Of a stretch of 64,000 bases of DNA, positions 26,902 to 35,210 are shown piece by piece. A model generated the notes under the pieces. It ran no database searches, was not told where the DNA came from, and saw only the letters and a list, made by a program, of their open reading frames with translations. Position 1 is the stretch's first letter, and every line of letters starts with the position of its first letter. Location of the stretch: the NCBI GenBank assembly GCA_020024285.1, contig JAHHTZ010000003.1, positions 1 through 64,000 on the forward strand, in the 5' to 3' direction. The translations under genes were made by a program, and so were the position numbers. Source of the stretch: Oscillospiraceae bacterium (GTDB lineage Bacteria; Bacillota; Clostridia; Oscillospirales; Ruminococcaceae).

Positions 26902-28656
26902 TTATGAATTATTATCGATTTTCCAGTTCATTGCTTTTTCCCGTTGAGATAGAAAATGTTGATAAATCGCCGACTTTTGCAGAAGCTCTTGATGGGTACC
27001 GCAGCTCTCTACCGATCCATGATCTAAAACAACGATATGGTCTGCAGAACGGATCGTTTCCAATTTGTGGGCAATAACCAGCACCGTTTTTCCTGACAGC
27101 AAATGCTTCAGTGCGAGGTTTAACTGTTCTTCATTTTCAGGGTCAATGCTGGAGGTAGCCTCATCGAGTATGACAATTCTGCTGGGCTTGAGCATGGCTC
27201 TGGCAATGGAGAGCCTCTGCTTTTCACCGCCGGACAAATTTGTACCTCCCTCTTGCAGCATGGTGTTATAGCCTTGTGGAAGTGCCATGATAAAATCATG
27301 GCATCTGGCATTTTTAGCTGCATTTATTACCTCCTCATCGGTGGCATTGGGATTCCCAAATTTGATGTTATTTTTGACTGTATCCTCAAACAAATATACA
27401 TTCTGAAATACGAAGCTGAAGTTGGAGAGTAAAGCATCATACTGATAATCTTTTACATCAGCACCATCGATTTTCACCTGACCATGATCTGCGTCCCAAA
27501 ATCGGGCAATCAGATTGCAAAGGGTTGTCTTACCACTGCCTGAACTTCCGATGATGGCTGTTGTTTTACCCTCTGGAATACGAAGATTGATGTTTTTAAA
27601 CAGTGGCTTTTCATCATAGGAAAAATCCAGATGTTCCACCTTGATTTCAGCCTGATTCATGGTGTCCTTTGTTCCTTCTGCGATTACTGGAAGATCTCTC
27701 AACTTCGAGATTGCATCTAAATTTTGTATGGCAATTCCTCGAACATTTTGCATACTCTCTGCCATTTCAAAGCCAGCAAAGACAATGAAGCTGGCTACAA
27801 TCAGCATCACCGCTTTGTAGGGCTCAAGCTGCCCTGAGCAAAATCGAAAGACCGTAGATAAGACGATCAGGCAGGTCCCCACCTTAAAAATACCAAGGGA
27901 GAGGAGCAATGCAGGTGACACGGTTTTTTCGACTTTTAAGAATCCTTCTCTGTTTTCGGAAATGCTGTCATCCAATTCACGGCGCATTTTCTCTCCTTTT
28001 CCAAAGGATTTAATGACACTGATCCCTTTCACATATTCCAGCGTTTTTGCATTGAGGTTCAACTTCAGCTTTTGCAGCTGTTTTGTAAGCTGATCCTCTT
28101 TTTTCTGAAAGAAACTATTGGAAAATATTCCAAGTGCAAGCGTCACAAGGATGATAAGCCCGGACAGAAAATCGAAGGGCAGCATAAACAGTGCCATGAT
28201 CGCTGTCTGAATCACGCCTACAAAAAGGGTCTCGATTATGGTAATACCTACGGTTTCCAAATCTCCAATTACAGTCGTCAAGCCTCCGGAAATGTCTCCC
28301 AGGCGATTGGCGTTAAAATAGCCCATGTAAACATGCTTCAGTTTGTCTCCAATGGTCAGTCGATTCTCTGCCCCAATCCGGTAGGCTGCAATATATTTGT
28401 TGCAGTCCGCCTTATATGCACAGAATATTTTTCCGATGACGCTAAAAAGTGCGACTGCAAATACAAGCAGGATATCTGCCCGGATAATCGGACGATGTTC
28501 AAATAAATTCTGAAATACGCGATACAAGAGGAGCATGACCGAGCCTAACATAACGCCTTCAAAGATACTTTTCAGGATCTCAAAGATCAGCATCCTGCTG
28601 ATTTTTTTCGATTCCTCTCCCGCAATCTCATAGAGCTTTTTCACCAGCTTAAGCAT
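26902..28656 (-). CDS. ABC half transporter (YbtP/YbtQ- or IrtAB-like), second gene
   Basis: 584 residues with six membrane helices and a C-terminal ATPase domain: GSSGSGKTTL, QNVYLFEDTV (Q-loop), NLSGGEKQRLSIARAM and IVILDEATSSIDPEN. All catalytic residues are present. The ATG at 28654-28656 is chosen because a perfect GGAGGTGA lies 5 bases upstream, and it overlaps the previous gene's stop by 8 bases. In this setting, after an ECF importer and with an AraC regulator, the closest known analogues are exporter-fold importers of siderophores (YbtPQ, IrtAB). The substrate is an inference. Confidence 0.85.
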   Translation of the reverse strand: MLKLVKKLYEIAGEESKKISRMLIFEILKSIFEGVMLGSVMLLLYRVFQNLFEHRPIIRADILLVFAVALFSVIGKIFCAYKADCNKYIAAYRIGAENRLTIGDKLKHVYMGYFNANRLGDISGGLTTVIGDLETVGITIIETLFVGVIQTAIMALFMLPFDFLSGLIILVTLALGIFSNSFFQKKEDQLTKQLQKLKLNLNAKTLEYVKGISVIKSFGKGEKMRRELDDSISENREGFLKVEKTVSPALLLSLGIFKVGTCLIVLSTVFRFCSGQLEPYKAVMLIVASFIVFAGFEMAESMQNVRGIAIQNLDAISKLRDLPVIAEGTKDTMNQAEIKVEHLDFSYDEKPLFKNINLRIPEGKTTAIIGSSGSGKTTLCNLIARFWDADHGQVKIDGADVKDYQYDALLSNFSFVFQNVYLFEDTVKNNIKFGNPNATDEEVINAAKNARCHDFIMALPQGYNTMLQEGGTNLSGGEKQRLSIARAMLKPSRIVILDEATSSIDPENEEQLNLALKHLLSGKTVLVIAHKLETIRSADHIVVLDHGSVESCGTHQELLQKSAIYQHFLSQREKAMNWKIDNNS

Positions 28657-30364
28657 TTTTCTCACCTCCGTGCACACCGATGTGAGATTCCCACATTTTT
28701 CGATAGGTTTCGTTTCGATCCAGCAGCTCCTGATGAGTCCCCTCCATTTCAATTTCTCCGCCGCTAAGAACAATGATTTTATCCGCATGGATTACAGTTG
28801 AAAGCCGGTGGGCAACCATAATTACGGTTTTATTCTTTACCAGTGCATCGATCGATTTCTGGATTTCTGCCTCGTTGTCCAGATCAGAATAGGCGGTAGC
28901 CTCATCAAGGAGAACAATCGGACTATCCTTCAGCAAAGCCCGTGCAATGGTAATTCTCTGCCTTTCTCCGCCGGAAAGTGTACTGCCTTCCTCCCCGATA
29001 ACCGTATCATAACCATTTGGAAGCTGCATAATGAAATCATGGCAGCTTGCCTTTTTGCAGGCTGCTTTCATTTCCTCTATATCAGCATCTGCCTTCGCCA
29101 TTCTCAAATTCTCCAGAATGCTCTTGGAAAACAGATAGTTTTCCTGAGATACATAGGTGACAAGTTCCATGTTTTGCTCTAAAGGAATGTCTCTCAAATC
29201 AGCCTGACCAATGTGAATTTTTCCCGAATCAGCATTCCAGTAACCGGCAATCAACTTCAGAATGGTAGATTTTCCGCCTCCAGAGTATCCGACAACGGCG
29301 GTCAGTTGTCCTTCCCTTGCATGAAAGGAGAGGTTTTTCAGCACAGGCTTGTCAGAAGAGTATCCAAAAGTCACATTTTCAAATTGCACATCAAAGCAAT
29401 CAATCTTCTGAATCTTCTCTCCCCGCTGTAATTCGGGCAGCTTCATAACAGCACTGATTTCATTGAAGATGATCCGAACATTAGCCATAGTATCGGCATG
29501 GCTCATAGCTTTTACCAGCGGCTTATAGGAAGCATATGCCAGAAGAACGCACATAATCAGCGTTCCCAGTGCAATGCTGCCTTTCATGTAGAGAAGCAGG
29601 GAGACCGGAAGGACAAAGAGCAGTGTGCAGGGGAATACCTCCATGGCTGCGGTCATGTAAAAGCAAACGCTTAAATACCAGTTTAGCATACTGTCTCGAT
29701 TGTCATTCACCGCATCCACAAACTTTCCATAGGAAGATGCTGATTTGTTGAATGCTTTAATGACCTGAATTCCCTGGATATACTCTACTATCGTGCTGTT
29801 TAATTTTTTTGCTGCTCTCTGGTAATTGCGGGATTTTTCTTCGTAGCCCCTCATCATGAGGCAGGAAAATAAAAAGCCGAGGGGCAGTGTTACCAGATTG
29901 GCCACTCCGATTCGCCAGTCCATACAAAAAATAACAACGACCAGCACAATGGGAATCAGTACATTGGCAATTACCTCGGGTATTACATGTGCGATGGGCT
30001 GTTCCATTTTATCCAGTGTCTGCACCATGAACTGCGTCCATTCCCCGCTGCTTTTTTTCTCGATTTCACCCATGGAAAGTCGGCCTAATTTTTCTGCGAG
30101 TTCCTTTCTTGTGTCCTCAATCACACAAAAAGCAAGATTGTGGGAGGTCAGCGTTGAGATCTGATGAAAAATGACGCTTCCCAAAAGACCAAACAAAATA
30201 ATAAGGACCGGGTTTTTATACACCGTCCAGTCTGTGATTCCCGATGCAATGGCTTCGACGATTTTTGCCACGGCAAAATAGGGAAGAACGCCGCAGAAAA
30301 CACCGAGGACTGCGACCAATACTGACATGACGATCTGACCGACGTGTTTTTTCAGTATGTTCAT
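28649..30364 (-). CDS. ABC half transporter (YbtP/YbtQ- or IrtAB-like), first gene
   Basis: 571 residues with a six-helix membrane domain and an ATPase with GYSGGGKSTIL, TLSGGERQRITIARAL and IVLLDEATAYSDLDNE. Its catalytic Glu is present, so both sites of the heterodimer look active, unlike the exporter at 18.7-22.4 kb. The ATG overlaps the EcfA stop by 4 bases with GGAGGG upstream, so it is translationally coupled to the ECF module. Pairing with the next gene is inferred from overlap and similarity. Confidence 0.85.
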   Translation of the reverse strand: MNILKKHVGQIVMSVLVAVLGVFCGVLPYFAVAKIVEAIASGITDWTVYKNPVLIILFGLLGSVIFHQISTLTSHNLAFCVIEDTRKELAEKLGRLSMGEIEKKSSGEWTQFMVQTLDKMEQPIAHVIPEVIANVLIPIVLVVVIFCMDWRIGVANLVTLPLGFLFSCLMMRGYEEKSRNYQRAAKKLNSTIVEYIQGIQVIKAFNKSASSYGKFVDAVNDNRDSMLNWYLSVCFYMTAAMEVFPCTLLFVLPVSLLLYMKGSIALGTLIMCVLLAYASYKPLVKAMSHADTMANVRIIFNEISAVMKLPELQRGEKIQKIDCFDVQFENVTFGYSSDKPVLKNLSFHAREGQLTAVVGYSGGGKSTILKLIAGYWNADSGKIHIGQADLRDIPLEQNMELVTYVSQENYLFSKSILENLRMAKADADIEEMKAACKKASCHDFIMQLPNGYDTVIGEEGSTLSGGERQRITIARALLKDSPIVLLDEATAYSDLDNEAEIQKSIDALVKNKTVIMVAHRLSTVIHADKIIVLSGGEIEMEGTHQELLDRNETYRKMWESHIGVHGGEKNA

Positions 30365-31842
30365 ATCTTTCCCTCCTTGTATCCCATTGAGTTCAGTAAA
30401 TCAGCCACATCATGAAGATAGTAATCCTCCGTAAGGTGTCCTCTCTCAATTTTCAGAACTCTGTTGCAGGTTCGTGCAATAAATTCGATGTCATGGGAAA
30501 TAATCAAAAATTTTGTTCCTCTGCTCTGCTGCTCCAAAATCAGCTTCCGTACTTTTTCCATACTGCAAAAATCCAGACCGGAGGTCGGCTCATCCAGAAC
30601 GATCACCGGAGTTTCCCGCATCATTGCAACACCCAGAACAAGTCTTTGCTTCTGCCCCCCTGACAATGCAGCCGGATGCCTGTCTTTGAAAGGAAAAAGA
30701 CCTAATTGTCTTAGAATCGCTTCTGCCTTTTGTATTTCTGCTGTGCTGCCTTTGAGTCCGGTGGTCAGCTCATCCACAAGGTTTTCTCCAAACAGCTGAG
30801 AGTCAAGATCCTGTGGGATATACCAGATTTTCCCGACTCTTTTCTTGTGGCTTACCGGTCTGCCGTCTATGAGGATTTGACCTCCGCTTTCCTTTGTAAG
30901 CCCTGCCAGCACCTTGCCCAGAGTGCTTTTACCAATGCCATTCTCTCCGACCAATGCAATAATTTCATTTCCATCGTATTGAAAGCTGACGTCTTCCAAT
31001 ATGGCTTTGCTTCCATAGGACTTACGCAGATTTTTGATTTCTACAGATAAAGATGTCCCAGAAACAGCAGGAATCTCTTTATTAACGGAAATATCCTCTA
31101 AATTTATGGAACGCAGACCTTTCCCGTTCATATAGTCTGAACCAAGATTCTGCATCTGTGCAGCAGAATATATTTCGGACATGCTCCCGTTTTCCATTAG
31201 CAGATACCTGTCTGCGATTCCCTTTAAGTAAAACAGCCGATGCTCTGCAATGATAATGGTTTTGCCTTCTGATTTTAACTCTTGAATCAGGTCTGCCAGT
31301 AAAAGAGTGGATCGCAGATCCAGATTAGCAGACGGCTCATCGAAAACATATATTTCAGGATTCATGGCCTTTGCAGAGCAGATTGCCACCTTTTGCCGCA
31401 TGCCATATGACAAGGTGTAAATGCTTGCCTTTGCCAGAGATTCGATTTGCATGGAATGAATGGTTTGATGGACCCTTTGCTGAATATCCGAATGGGACAT
31501 GCCCAGGTTCTCACATCCAAATGCAATTTCTCCCGTCACTTCGCTTGAAAAGAACTGGCTTCTGGGGTCCTGAAAAACATTGCCGATTTTAGCACCTATT
31601 TCCCATGATGCCATCGTTTTCAGGTCGATACCATCAATCTTAACATCGCCGCTCAGCTTTCCCGAATAAAAGGAGGGGATCAGACCGTTAATCACTCTTG
31701 TCAGGGTGGATTTTCCGCAGCCGGAGCCTCCAATCACTGCAATACATTCCCCTTTGGAAGCATTCATGCTGACCTTTTTTAGTTGCTGCTCACCCTCATG
31801 ATAGGAGAATTCCACATCAGTAATGCTCAAAACATTCTGCAT
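30361..31842 (-). CDS. ECF transporter ATPase with two fused ABC domains (EcfA-EcfA')
   Basis: The energising subunit of an energy-coupling-factor importer. 493 residues with two ATPase domains: first GGSGCGKSTL, LSYGMRQKVAI and YVFDEPSANLD; second GENGIGKSTL, LSGGQKQRLVL and IVLDEPTSGLD. The linker lies near residue 250. ATG at 31840-31842 follows a perfect AAGGAGGTGA; upstream in-frame codons overlap EcfT and are rejected. The next gene overlaps by 4 bases. The single-chain arrangement is typical of dedicated (group I) ECF systems. Confidence 0.9.
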   Translation of the reverse strand: MQNVLSITDVEFSYHEGEQQLKKVSMNASKGECIAVIGGSGCGKSTLTRVINGLIPSFYSGKLSGDVKIDGIDLKTMASWEIGAKIGNVFQDPRSQFFSSEVTGEIAFGCENLGMSHSDIQQRVHQTIHSMQIESLAKASIYTLSYGMRQKVAICSAKAMNPEIYVFDEPSANLDLRSTLLLADLIQELKSEGKTIIIAEHRLFYLKGIADRYLLMENGSMSEIYSAAQMQNLGSDYMNGKGLRSINLEDISVNKEIPAVSGTSLSVEIKNLRKSYGSKAILEDVSFQYDGNEIIALVGENGIGKSTLGKVLAGLTKESGGQILIDGRPVSHKKRVGKIWYIPQDLDSQLFGENLVDELTTGLKGSTAEIQKAEAILRQLGLFPFKDRHPAALSGGQKQRLVLGVAMMRETPVIVLDEPTSGLDFCSMEKVRKLILEQQSRGTKFLIISHDIEFIARTCNRVLKIERGHLTEDYYLHDVADLLNSMGYKEGKI

Positions 31843-31856
31843 AAGTTTCACCTCCT

Positions 31857-32549
31857 TCAGATGATGCTGACTACCAGCAGGCATCCGCTGATCATCAGCA
31901 TCATAATATCTGTTTTGCTGATGGCGATGGAATAATAGCTTTCTTTTTTTCCGGGCTTTTCGATTCCTCGTACGATTGAGGCTGCTGCAAGTTCGTCAGC
32001 AACCTTAATAGAACGGAAAATCAGGGGAACAACCGCATATTCCATCGTTTTAAGCGGATGCAAAAAAATTTTTGCACCGCTCCCGACAAAGCCCCGCACA
32101 CGCATGGCTTCCCAAATTGCCTGGGTTTCCCCTGAAATTGTTGGAATGAAGCGGATAATAATAACCAAAATCAAAAGAGCTGTTCTGGGCATGGCACATT
32201 TCTGAAATACGGCAATCAGCTTACCGGATGGAATATGAAACGTCAGGTATGCAGCCATAACCGGGACAATGAACTTGTAGATCATTCCAAGAAGCATAGG
32301 CGAGAGGAATAATATTCCTCTCGGAACTGCTGTGGTTAGCCATACGACCGTAAATACATATACCGCTGAATATACAATGCTCTGCTTCCAAAATCCAAAA
32401 TATGCAAAAAGGATTCCCAGCCAAAGCACAAATAGGGCGTGCCAAAAATAGCTTTTTGTAAAAATAGATACAAGGCAGGCGCAAAGCGTCAGCATCAGGC
32501 AGCCAATGCCACCCACCTTTTCAAATCTATGCCCGCTATTCTCTTTCAT
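31857..32549 (-). CDS. ECF transporter transmembrane component EcfT
   Basis: 230 residues, five or so membrane helices, and the conserved coupling-helix sequence 'AIWEAMRVRGFVG' with the Ala-Arg-Gly signature that contacts the ATPases. A second coupling segment, 'ELAAASIVRGI', is also visible. It starts at an ATG directly after the TAA of the S component, so translation is coupled. It connects the S component to the fused ATPase. Confidence 0.88.
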   Translation of the reverse strand: MKENSGHRFEKVGGIGCLMLTLCACLVSIFTKSYFWHALFVLWLGILFAYFGFWKQSIVYSAVYVFTVVWLTTAVPRGILFLSPMLLGMIYKFIVPVMAAYLTFHIPSGKLIAVFQKCAMPRTALLILVIIIRFIPTISGETQAIWEAMRVRGFVGSGAKIFLHPLKTMEYAVVPLIFRSIKVADELAAASIVRGIEKPGKKESYYSIAISKTDIMMLMISGCLLVVSII

Positions 32550-33155
32550 TTATCCCAAGATACCTGCTTTTTCAAAATGTTTTTTCAGGATTTTCTGTGC
32601 CAGCAAAATACCGATTGCGCCCAGAACAATCGTTACTGCGGTACCAACAAGCATAAGTACAGGAGAAGAAACCATATCATATTGGAGTTTTACCGTAGCA
32701 TCCGCAAATCCGCTGGCGAGTGCCTGCTCCTGATAACTATCCCATGCAACATAGCAAGGAACACCGATTCCCATGAACATCCCAATTCCATAAATACTCC
32801 AGCCAATTAGGTTGCGAATCGGCTTCCGATATGCGTCTTTTCCGACCATGGACAGTTCACACAGCAAGGCAACTGCTGTAAAATATGGAACCATGAACAT
32901 ATATCCCATAGCACCGGTAATGATGGCGTAAATCATGACCCAGATAAACAAAAGACCATGTTTATTGATGCGGTTTGCAGCCACCAAATAGAAGATTGCG
33001 CCTAAAAACATTTCGATCCCTGCTGTTCCATACAAGTAGATAATGGGAACTGCTACCGTTCCCATACCAATTGTAAAAGCGATTGCATAAAATAATGCCA
33101 TCATCACCGCAGCTGTTACGATGTCCTTTACAGACATCTTCTTTTTTGCTTCCAT
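32550..33155 (-). CDS. ECF S component, MptS/Trep_Strep-type
   Basis: A substrate-binding membrane subunit of 201 residues with five or six helices. The N-terminal 'DIVTAAVMMALFYAIAFTIGMG' and the 'FLGAIFYLVAANRINKHG' segment are like the Trep_Strep hypothetical S-component family. The ligand of that family is not established to my knowledge. GGGAGGATG precedes the ATG. It is the first gene of the transport operon behind a leader with a terminator-like hairpin, downstream of the AraC gene. Confidence 0.8.
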   Translation of the reverse strand: MEAKKKMSVKDIVTAAVMMALFYAIAFTIGMGTVAVPIIYLYGTAGIEMFLGAIFYLVAANRINKHGLLFIWVMIYAIITGAMGYMFMVPYFTAVALLCELSMVGKDAYRKPIRNLIGWSIYGIGMFMGIGVPCYVAWDSYQEQALASGFADATVKLQYDMVSSPVLMLVGTAVTIVLGAIGILLAQKILKKHFEKAGILG

Positions 33156-33201
33156 AAGATCATCCTCCCAAATTGTTAGTTAGAAGAAGCTAACCATTAA
33201 G

Positions 33202-33236
33202 CCAAAAAAAGGAGACCGGTCGGTCTCCTTTTTTGG
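33202..33236 (-). terminator. Perfect hairpin between the AraC gene and the ECF operon
   Basis: AAAAAAAGGAGACCG pairs with CGGTCTCCTTTTTT around a 2-base centre, with seven T on the minus strand. It can end the AraC transcript. It also lies downstream of the only visible promoter (33261-33266), so it may act as an attenuator for the ECF operon. Confidence 0.75.
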
Positions 33237-33260
33237 CCGCTGCCCGTCTATTACGTTAAT

Positions 33261-33289
33261 AGTATAGCAGTAGGCTTTCTGTATTTATA
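33261..33289 (-). promoter_or_regulatory. Possible activator-dependent promoter of the ECF/ABC operon
   Basis: Minus-strand TATACT (33261-33266) with TGC before it and a poor -35, as expected for a promoter that needs an activator such as the adjacent AraC protein. Confidence 0.45.
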
Positions 33290-33317
33290 TAACCTCTTAG
33301 GTATTATTTTGCTCCAA

Positions 33318-34286
33318 TCAGGTCAAATGGCTTTTCCGGTACTGCTGCGGTGTTTCTCCAAAGCAGTCCTTGAATGCAGAACTGTATTTCCCTTGATTGA
33401 GATATCCGGAAAGCTCAGAGATTTCACCAATGGTCATACTCGGTTTTTGAAGAAGCAGCTCGGCAGATGCTTTTAGGCAGGTAGACTTTGTAAAGCTTCC
33501 AATAGAGCTTCCTGTGATTGCAACGAAACACCGTTTTAGGCTGGACTCAGAAATGGCATAGCGAGTTGCCAGCTCGGAAATAGAGGCTCTTTCAAAGGGA
33601 TTATGCAGAATGCTCTCATAACATTCCCGTGTTGCCCTGTATACGATGTCAGAAAAGGATGGGATTTTTCCGGTATCGCACCAATCTACCTTTTTCAGGA
33701 ACAGAAAAAGCTCCAGCATTTTCAGGATGGAATAGGGCAGCCTAATTTCTCCGTTTACCTCGTACAGTTCCTGAATAATATGGTTTATTTCTTTGCGGGA
33801 GCGCAGGAGCATGGCAGATCCGTTCCGGCAGAGCTTCTGCCGGATTTCTTCGAGGTCAATATCGCCGTAAGGGAAGCAGGAATTCAGAGATCGTTGCGCT
33901 TGTGCAATATCGATAAAAAAGGTCAGACCAAAATACTGCCCGGTTGGAATGCGGGAGCCTTCAAAGTGAACTTTACCAAGGTCAATAACACTCAGATCAC
34001 CCTTGCTGACAAAGGCATGTTCCTTCCCTGCCAATTCAAATTCGTAGCAGCCATCCATGCAGTGATCAATTTGCAGTATGTCTTTTTTCGTTTCTATCTT
34101 CTGGTAAGCCGTTGTCATATTCAACTTGTTATAGGAGAGCTGGATACCGTCTATCAGGTCATAACAGCACATTTCTCCGTCACCGGTTTCGTTCTGAAAA
34201 TGATAAATTTTGGCATCTTTGGATGTGACGATTTTTGAAAAGTCAAAGCCACCATAGGCATTTTCCATAATATTTGTCTTTTTCAT
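33318..34286 (-). CDS. AraC family transcriptional regulator of the ECF/ABC locus
   Basis: 322 residues with an N-terminal sensing domain (1-210) and a C-terminal double helix-turn-helix (about 220-318): 'ISELATRYAISESSLKRCF' and 'TIGEISELSGYLNQGKYSSAF', ending in the AraC signature 'FGETPQQYR'. The ATG at 34284-34286 is chosen because GGAGG lies 5-6 bases upstream; the ATG at 34313 has a badly spaced site. The gene neighbours and faces the same way as the ECF/ABC operon. Analogy with YbtA and PchR suggests activation by a metallophore complex, but this is inference. Confidence 0.88.
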   Translation of the reverse strand: MKKTNIMENAYGGFDFSKIVTSKDAKIYHFQNETGDGEMCCYDLIDGIQLSYNKLNMTTAYQKIETKKDILQIDHCMDGCYEFELAGKEHAFVSKGDLSVIDLGKVHFEGSRIPTGQYFGLTFFIDIAQAQRSLNSCFPYGDIDLEEIRQKLCRNGSAMLLRSRKEINHIIQELYEVNGEIRLPYSILKMLELFLFLKKVDWCDTGKIPSFSDIVYRATRECYESILHNPFERASISELATRYAISESSLKRCFVAITGSSIGSFTKSTCLKASAELLLQKPSMTIGEISELSGYLNQGKYSSAFKDCFGETPQQYRKSHLT

Positions 34287-34608
34287 AGCTACCTCCACCT
34301 TGCCTCTTTTCATGCTCCTCTATCTGTAACGATCAGCACACTTTTTATTTGATGTAAAATAGACCACAGTATCAGAGAATTCTGATAAAGCTCATACCTG
34401 CCATCCGGGCAATGACTTGTGTTCCACTTTTAAAATCCGATGAAATTTCTCCCCTTTCGCCGTCGTTCTCCGCCTGATAAAGGCGGCAGACAGCCTGCCG
34501 CCCTCCACCGCTCGCTCTATTTCCATTTCCCCATCAGCCTGCGATCCGGAGCAAAAGACGTGCTAATAGATTTGTGCTTTGGTGGTTATATGGGCTTGCA
34601 TTTTATGC
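34287..34608. other. Gene-free region upstream of the AraC gene
   Basis: No convincing gene on either strand. It holds a perfect inverted repeat TATCAGA-GAAT-TCTGATA at 34370-34387, 85 bases before the AraC start, a candidate operator. Further right are two GC-rich hairpins around 34465-34505 (CCGCCT/AGGCGG and GGCGGCA/TGCCGCC). Function is unknown. Confidence 0.4.
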
Positions 34609-34614
34609 TATAAT
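34606..34614 (+). promoter_or_regulatory. Extended -10 promoter of the yjdF gene
   Basis: TGC-TATAAT at 34606-34614, about 15-20 bases before the riboswitch-like leader. The -35 is weak. Confidence 0.6.
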
Positions 34615-34624
34615 CAAGATGCAG

Positions 34625-34727
34625 AAATAAAAACACGGCTCGGTCGGTAGTCCGGGCGCAGCATAGCTGTCAGTAACCTGCCTCCTTGGTTGTCCGTTTT
34701 CTGTTTGATCCCATTTGATTAAGGAGG
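34625..34727 (+). ncRNA. Probable yjdF riboswitch controlling translation
   Basis: A compact leader of about 100 nucleotides precedes a DUF2992/YjdF gene, the gene class that yjdF-motif RNAs regulate in Firmicutes. Outer arms AAAACACGG (about 34630) and CCGTTTT (34694-34700) can pair, and a CAGC-ATA-GCTG stem lies inside. CCTCCTT at 34681-34687 is perfectly complementary to the Shine-Dalgarno AAGGAGG at 34721-34727, which points to ligand-controlled translation. Known yjdF RNAs respond to azaaromatic compounds. The family call rests mainly on gene context. Confidence 0.65.
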
Positions 34728-34734
34728 AACGAAC

Positions 34735-35151
34735 ATGGACAAATGTGTTTCCAAGCTGACGGTGTATTTTGAGGACCCCTTTTGGGTCGGTACCTGCGAA
34801 CGGCAGGATGAGCGCCGATATGAGGCTTGCAAAATTACCTTCGGCGCAGAGCCCAAAGACTACGAGGTATACGAGTTTATCCTCAAACACTGGTCACAGC
34901 TTCGATTCAGCCCGTCCATACAAAGCTGCGTGTGCAGGGAACGAAGGACGAACCCGAAGCGAATGCAGCGTGAGATCCATAAGGAATTGCAGCAGGGCAT
35001 CGGAACAAAAGCACAGCAGGCTCTGAAGCTTCAGCAAGAGCAAAGAGCGCAGGCACGAAAGGCATCCGCAAAGAAAAACCGTGAGGATGAGGCGATGCGC
35101 CATTTTGCCTTGAGGAAGGAAAAACAAAAAGCCAAACACAGGGGACATTGA
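34735..35151 (+). CDS. yjdF: YjdF family protein (DUF2992)
   Basis: 138 residues. The N-terminal part 'SKLTVYFEDPFWVGTCER' and 'EVYEFILKHWSQLRFSP' are the DUF2992 hallmarks. The C-terminal third is a highly charged Lys/Arg/Gln helix that may bind nucleic acid. Biochemical function is not established; the link to azaaromatics comes from its riboswitch. AAGGAGG sits 7 bases before the ATG. It is monocistronic with a strong terminator. Confidence 0.88.
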   Translation: MDKCVSKLTVYFEDPFWVGTCERQDERRYEACKITFGAEPKDYEVYEFILKHWSQLRFSPSIQSCVCRERRTNPKRMQREIHKELQQGIGTKAQQALKLQQEQRAQARKASAKKNREDEAMRHFALRKEKQKAKHRGH

Positions 35152-35178
35152 GCAGCACTTGTAGATGGCAGCAAAAAA

Positions 35179-35205
35179 CTCCGCCCAAATTGGGCGGAGC
35201 TTTTT
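35179..35205. terminator. Bidirectional terminator between yjdF and the membrane protein gene
   Basis: The perfect palindromic hairpin CTCCGCCCAA/TTGGGCGGAG has T-runs on both strands. Confidence 0.9.
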
Positions 35206-35210
35206 CTTGC

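Noticed and set aside
34400..34600. Possible mobile-element or coding remnant upstream of the AraC gene
   Set aside because: No frame shows a recognisable domain, and the hairpins alone do not establish a function.
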